Shown here: in pieces, positions 6,001 to 7,001 of the stretch | Layout of the letters: every line of letters starts with the position of its first letter | Position numbering within the stretch: the first letter of the stretch is position 1 | From: Planctomycetota bacterium | GTDB taxonomy: Bacteria > Planctomycetota > PUPC01 > JABMSA01 | Direction: 5' to 3' | Assembly: GCA_013202185.1 (NCBI GenBank) | Contig: JABMSA010000069.1 | Coordinates: forward strand, 1 to 7,001 | DNA: 7,001 nucleotides | Notes under the pieces: generated by a model | What the model was told of the DNA's origin: nothing | Database searches by the model: none | The model's input: only the letters and a program-made list of their open reading frames with translations | Program-made: the position numbers and the translations under genes

Positions 6001-7001
6001 GAAGCATTGAGGACGACCTGTGGCTGTGTGATGAACCAGCCGCCGGTGCCGTCCGGGGCGGCCGGGCTTGTCGTTTGCGTCGTGACGGGCGGGTTCACGT
6101 CTATCGTGAACGTCTCACTCGTATGGGCAGGCTTGCCCGTTTCGGTTTCGATGCGGGCCTCCACAGTGTGGGCGCCTTCGTCCGATACGGTCACGGGCGC
6201 GGCGTAGGCCGCCCACGGGCCGCCGTCCACCTTGATCTCGGTAACGGTTACCGCCCGGCCGTCGCCGTCGGAGGTGACTGTAGCGTCGACGCTGCCGGTG
6301 TACCATCCTGCCCCGCCTACCGGGCCGGCGAGCTGGATGGAAACGCTCGGCGTTGAATCGTCGTACTTGATCTCGGCCGTCTGCTCGGGCCCGGCATTGT
6401 CGAGCTGATCGACGGCGAAGTAGTGGAGCGTGTTGATGCCGCCGGGCGCGTTGAAAGCAACAAATCCGCCCGGAGCGACCGTCTCGGCATCGGCGTTCCA
6501 CCAGTGGTGAATCTCCTTGACACCCACGCCTGCGTCGGTTGCCGTGAGCCTCACATTGGGCTGAGTGACGAACCAGCCGTCGACGCCGTTGGGTGCTGCG
6601 GGGATGGTCGCCAGCGATGTGGCCGGCGGACTGATGTCGATGGTGAACGTGGCGCTTGCTTGGGCCGTTTTGCCTGTTTCGGTTTCGATCTGTGCGTTAA
6701 CCGTGTGGGCGCCTTCTCCGCTCACAACCACCGGCGCGGTGTAATCAGTCCAGCCGCCGCCGTCCGTCTTGATTTCAGTCGACGTTATGGCAACGCCGTC
6801 GCCGTTGGCGGTCACGGTTGCGGTCACGTCGTCGGTGAACCAGTTGGGTCCGCCGGCTCCCGCAAGCTGAATCGACACAGTCGGCGTTGAGTCGTCGTAT
6901 TTGATTTCGGCGGTCTGCTCGGCCTCCGCCTGATCGTAGAGATCGACGGCGAAGTAATGCAGCGTGTTGGCTCCGCCCGGCGCGGGGAAGCTCGCCGAGG
7001 C
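1..7001 (-). CDS. Giant modular surface/secreted protein, internal fragment (both ends outside window)
   Basis: One minus-strand frame stays open for all 2,333 codons of the window; I translated it throughout and found no stop. Start and stop codons lie outside, so no signal peptide, RBS or terminator can be judged. Domains in order (residues from the window edge): OmpL47-like Ig superrepeats 1-929; an Ig-like domain 930-1026; three CARDB-like domains 1027-1342; NEW3-like modules 1343-1552; an FN3-like domain 1553-1653; two more NEW3-like modules 1654-1861; an unrecognised Cys- and Trp-containing segment 1862-2019; an acidic Gly/Asp/Pro linker 2020-2082; and a basic helical region 2083-2333. 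Cysteine is very rare (8 in 2,333, none in the superrepeats), which suits an extracytoplasmic protein. These families act as structural or adhesive modules, so an extracellular adhesin or envelope scaffold is inferred. No catalytic motif is visible. Internal Met codons are not plausible starts because homologous repeats continue upstream of them. Confidence 0.93.
3..755 (-). other. Basic, mostly helical C-terminal region of unknown family (continues past window edge)
   Basis: Residues 2083-2333. The region begins with a short Ser/Arg-rich part, then two arginine clusters (RRRRR at 657-671 and RRRR at 603-614) around an acidic helix, then a short hydrophobic stretch LARVCLFASAFGMF (561-602). 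After a Pro/Gly-rich stretch, from about residue 2193 (near 425) it looks like a bundle of amphipathic helices, for example EEKLVQAMVSAIES, LRRLTDLLRDQQRTTANELA and TELERLLEIITPEVVE. Nothing in it resembles the Ig-like domains upstream. I do not recognise a family and assign no function. Confidence 0.6.
756..944 (-). other. Low-complexity acidic Gly/Asp/Pro/Asn linker
   Basis: Residues 2020-2082 are almost entirely G, D, P, N, S, A and E, with runs such as GPGPGDGDGN and DDAANDNGNDSPPAP. No repeat of fixed length is evident. The segment is expected to be disordered and to separate the beta-rich stalk from the basic helical region that follows. The Asp/Asn density could bind cations, but no canonical calcium-binding loop is present. 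Confidence 0.8.
945..1418 (-). other. Unrecognised segment with three Cys and a Trp-rich hydrophobic end
   Basis: Residues 1862-2019. The first half looks like beta strands (VYVGVIGG, IVIRVGDG, AILIIVTP) and contains two of the three cysteines, at codons 1275-1277 and 1185-1187. The second half, from about 1142 down to 945, looks helical and hydrophobic, with LISELLYMAEW and NWFNWIAQNVWPFW. It has the third cysteine at 1110-1112, and there are seven Trp in about 70 residues. It may pack against a membrane or form a hydrophobic core. I know no family that fits, and it could be two domains. Confidence 0.5.
1419..1715 (-). other. Domain: NEW3-like beta-sandwich D
   Basis: Residues 1763-1861 include FNFSVQEVGS, KTFEVHNLGD, LNINPGGGLAG, YLGAGQNRRFTVTPSL, then ISVRGGN and VTLPVSFSVP. 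It keeps the 'N.G' strand and the 'L...GQ' strand of the preceding modules and is the last clear beta-sandwich in the protein. Confidence 0.5.
1716..2042 (-). other. Domain: NEW3-like beta-sandwich C
   Basis: Residues 1654-1762 include VFNFNIDRDYDQRRSIAVRN, LVGVANVPPELIVGF, LTLGPGQTANVTLVMHG and LSFTATLSNFG. The 'L.PGQ...V.L' strand matches modules A and B. An NNDNN run follows the first strand. I do not recognise a specific family. Confidence 0.5.
2043..2345 (-). other. Domain: fibronectin type III-like
   Basis: Residues 1553-1653 begin IISALSPADGTT, followed by VAFQWQTNVSSSTSIFYRE and, later, WYDFYAESST. The pattern 'P.I....P', 'W.T....S.S..[FY]Y', then 'Y.F...[AS].....G' is that of FN3-like and purple-acid-phosphatase N-terminal-like domains. 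No metal or catalytic residues are apparent, so the role is structural or adhesive. Confidence 0.6.
2346..2672 (-). other. Domain: NEW3/COG1470-like beta-sandwich B
   Basis: Residues 1444-1552 contain VNATLTVKNTSNQAGTFDL, GWAQLP, ISLGIGQQTSVTIPVSVP and a closing VTFNVSEG. The domain repeats the plan of the preceding module, with an 'N....G' strand, a Trp, and an 'L.[GP].GQ' strand before the last two strands. LPTTQ at 2505-2519 lies in the middle of this domain and is not a sortase signal. Confidence 0.62.
2673..2975 (-). other. Domain: NEW3/COG1470-like beta-sandwich A
   Basis: Residues 1343-1443 contain LTITPSTAHVWAGQ, LTYTLRNSGG, WLTLNSG, then VVLAPGQSAPLVFY. The order 'N.G' strand, 'W', then 'L.PGQ' strand resembles the Ig-like modules associated with NEW3 and COG1470-type secreted proteins. 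Assignment to a particular family is uncertain. Confidence 0.62.
2976..3302 (-). other. Domain: CARDB-like adhesion domain 3
   Basis: Residues 1234-1342 include PDFVADSLTPS, LEAVVRNTGAAYTGG, VQFYADN, and GHHVLRATIDP followed by VGESNEGNNSAT. This is the clearest CARDB match of the three, with every expected element: the opening 'D....L', the 'V.N.G' strand and the 'H.L...ID....V.E.NE.NN' closing strand. Confidence 0.87.
3303..3602 (-). other. Domain: CARDB-like adhesion domain 2
   Basis: Residues 1134-1233 run from LIAENLQVPGSLAAGDRV through IYINGSAIGG to GSHTVMMKAD, then GIGESNEGDNTV. The closing motif is the same as in the neighbouring CARDB domains, although the 'N.G' position of the early strand is less clear here. 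It also has one of the window's few cysteines, at its first residue (codon 3600-3602). Confidence 0.82.
3603..3923 (-). other. Domain: CARDB-like adhesion domain 1
   Basis: Residues 1027-1133 start with LTVDSLNYTG. They carry VVASIGNTGAT (the 'N.G' strand typical of CARDB), AELYVDG, then GDHQIRVVVDPDDDVPETN followed by ENDNELTD. The 'H.I...VDP...V.E.NE.DN' ending is the hallmark of CARDB, a cell-adhesion-related beta-sandwich found in bacterial and archaeal surface proteins. Confidence 0.82.
3924..4214 (-). other. Domain: single Ig-like domain bridging repeats and CARDB cluster
   Basis: Residues 930-1026 (97 aa) begin MPPT and contain ISVEITDSMGVETASLWY, then YQATIPA, then VRYMINATDANGN. This order resembles a widespread surface-protein Ig module: a 'PPTI' start, 'V.D..GV....L.Y', a 'Y.A.IP' strand and 'Y.I.A.D..GN'. 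It differs from the superrepeat modules and occurs once in the window. The role is presumably structural. Confidence 0.7.
4215..4748 (-). repeat. Superrepeat copy 6 (178 residues, most diverged, terminal copy)
   Basis: Length and register are kept, but the sequence has drifted. The DGGxW turn becomes DDEVLW, the YWWN pair becomes YIWDD, INTLHY becomes EHVLHYW, and the end motif EIKYDD becomes FRLDN. Loss of similarity in the array's last copy is typical of tandem arrays, where the edge copy escapes homogenisation. It may also be adapted to contact the next, different Ig domain. Confidence 0.85.
4749..5282 (-). repeat. Superrepeat copy 5 (178 residues)
   Basis: This is a complete copy with PDWF, TEIRTDGGGW and GEGTHS in module one, and GWFVTQP, YWWN and INTLHYQAVD in module two. 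Charged positions shift slightly from Lys to Arg compared with copies 2-4 (EIR for EIK), as also seen in copy 6. Confidence 0.88.
5283..5819 (-). repeat. Superrepeat copy 4 (179 residues)
   Basis: This is a complete copy with PGWY, TEIKVDSGPW and GDGQHT in module one, and NWFLTQP, YWWN and INTLHYYAVD in module two. The second module opens VGGP instead of the usual [IV]xPP seen in its neighbours. Confidence 0.88.
5820..6356 (-). repeat. Superrepeat copy 3 (179 residues)
   Basis: This is a complete copy with AGWY, TEIKVDGGPW and DEGAHT in module one, and GWFITQP, YWWN and VNTVHFFAVD in module two. It ends in KYDG rather than KYDD. One extra residue relative to copy 2 accounts for the 537-bp spacing. 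Confidence 0.88.
6357..6890 (-). repeat. Superrepeat copy 2 (178 residues)
   Basis: This is a complete copy. The first module has PNWF, TEIKTDGGGW and GEGAHT. The second has GWFVTQP, HHWWN in place of the usual YWWN, and INTLHYFAVD. It shares exact DNA runs of 30 bp with copy 3 at a spacing of 537 bp: 6359-6388 equals 5822-5851, and 6476-6505 equals 5939-5968. Confidence 0.88.
6891..7001 (-). repeat. Superrepeat copy 1 (partial, last 37 residues)
   Basis: Only the C-terminal part of a second-type module is present, including ANTLHYFAVD and EIKYDD. It matches the ends of the following copies residue for residue over much of its length, which shows that the array extends upstream of the window edge. 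Confidence 0.88.

Larger units (their letters stand above)
4215..7001 (-). repeat. Tandem 178-179-residue superrepeat of paired OmpL47-like Ig domains (5 full copies + 1 partial)
   Basis: The motif EIKYDD (FRLDN in the last copy) recurs at 6891, 6357, 5820, 5283, 4749 and 4215, a spacing of 534 or 537 bp that is always in frame. Each copy has two modules. The first (about 85 residues) carries 'GxxW[FY]', then 'TEI[KR].DGG.W..Y', then 'G[EDQ]G.H[TS]'. The second (about 93 residues) carries 'GWF.TQP.V', then 'YWWN', then 'INTLHY.AVD'. Both have the fold signature of OmpL47-type/Ig-like beta domains found in bacterial and archaeal surface proteins: a strand, a D-GG-W-Y turn, then 'G.H.....D..G..'. 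The array surely continues beyond position 7001, since the first copy is cut. Function is inferred to be a rigid stalk or spacer. Confidence 0.9.

Noticed and set aside
4335..6890. Plus-strand ORFs at 4335-5384, 5475-6356 and 6423-6890 with apparent internal repeats
   Set aside because: They are in-register antisense shadows of the superrepeat. Their repetition is the mirror of the real repeats, and the minus-strand frame has coherent Ig-like domains while these do not.
4215..7001. Regularly spaced similar DNA as a CRISPR array or mobile-element repeat
   Set aside because: The period is 534-537 bp, always a multiple of three, similarity extends across the whole unit, and it encodes continuous protein domains. 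There are no short identical repeats with unique spacers.

Overview
The window is the interior of a single, very large protein-coding gene on the minus strand. Reading codon by codon, one minus-strand frame (first codon base at positions congruent to 2 modulo 3) runs without a stop from position 7001 down to position 3, giving 2,333 codons. Neither the start nor the stop codon lies inside. No other gene, RNA gene, promoter, terminator, mobile element or CRISPR array is supported. The DNA is GC-rich, and UUA, CUA and UCA codons are rare in the gene. That bias creates long spurious ORFs on the plus strand. A GC-rich bacterium with very large modular surface proteins would fit, for example Planctomycetota or a similar environmental lineage, but this placement is weak.

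Layout in protein order, from high to low coordinates (residues counted from the window edge): (1) 7001-4215, residues 1-929: one partial and five complete copies of a 178-179-residue superrepeat. Each copy is a pair of alternating Ig-like beta modules of the OmpL47 kind. (2) 4214-3924: one different Ig-like domain. (3) 3923-2976: three tandem CARDB-type adhesion domains. (4) 2975-2346: two beta-sandwich modules resembling NEW3/COG1470-type domains. (5) 2345-2043: one fibronectin-III-like domain. (6) 2042-1419: two more NEW3-like modules. (7) 1418-945: an unrecognised segment with three cysteines that ends in a tryptophan-rich hydrophobic stretch. (8) 944-756: an Asp/Gly/Pro low-complexity linker. 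(9) 755-3: a basic, mostly helical region of unknown family that continues past the window edge.

The most likely overall role is a giant secreted or cell-surface protein. Its long stalk of beta domains would display or connect something upstream, and a distinct helical module sits at or near the C-terminal end. Adhesion or cell-envelope function is inferred from domain types only; no catalytic motif was seen. The parts most worth following up are the unrecognised C-terminal helical region and the Trp-rich segment plus acidic linker that separate it from the beta stalk.
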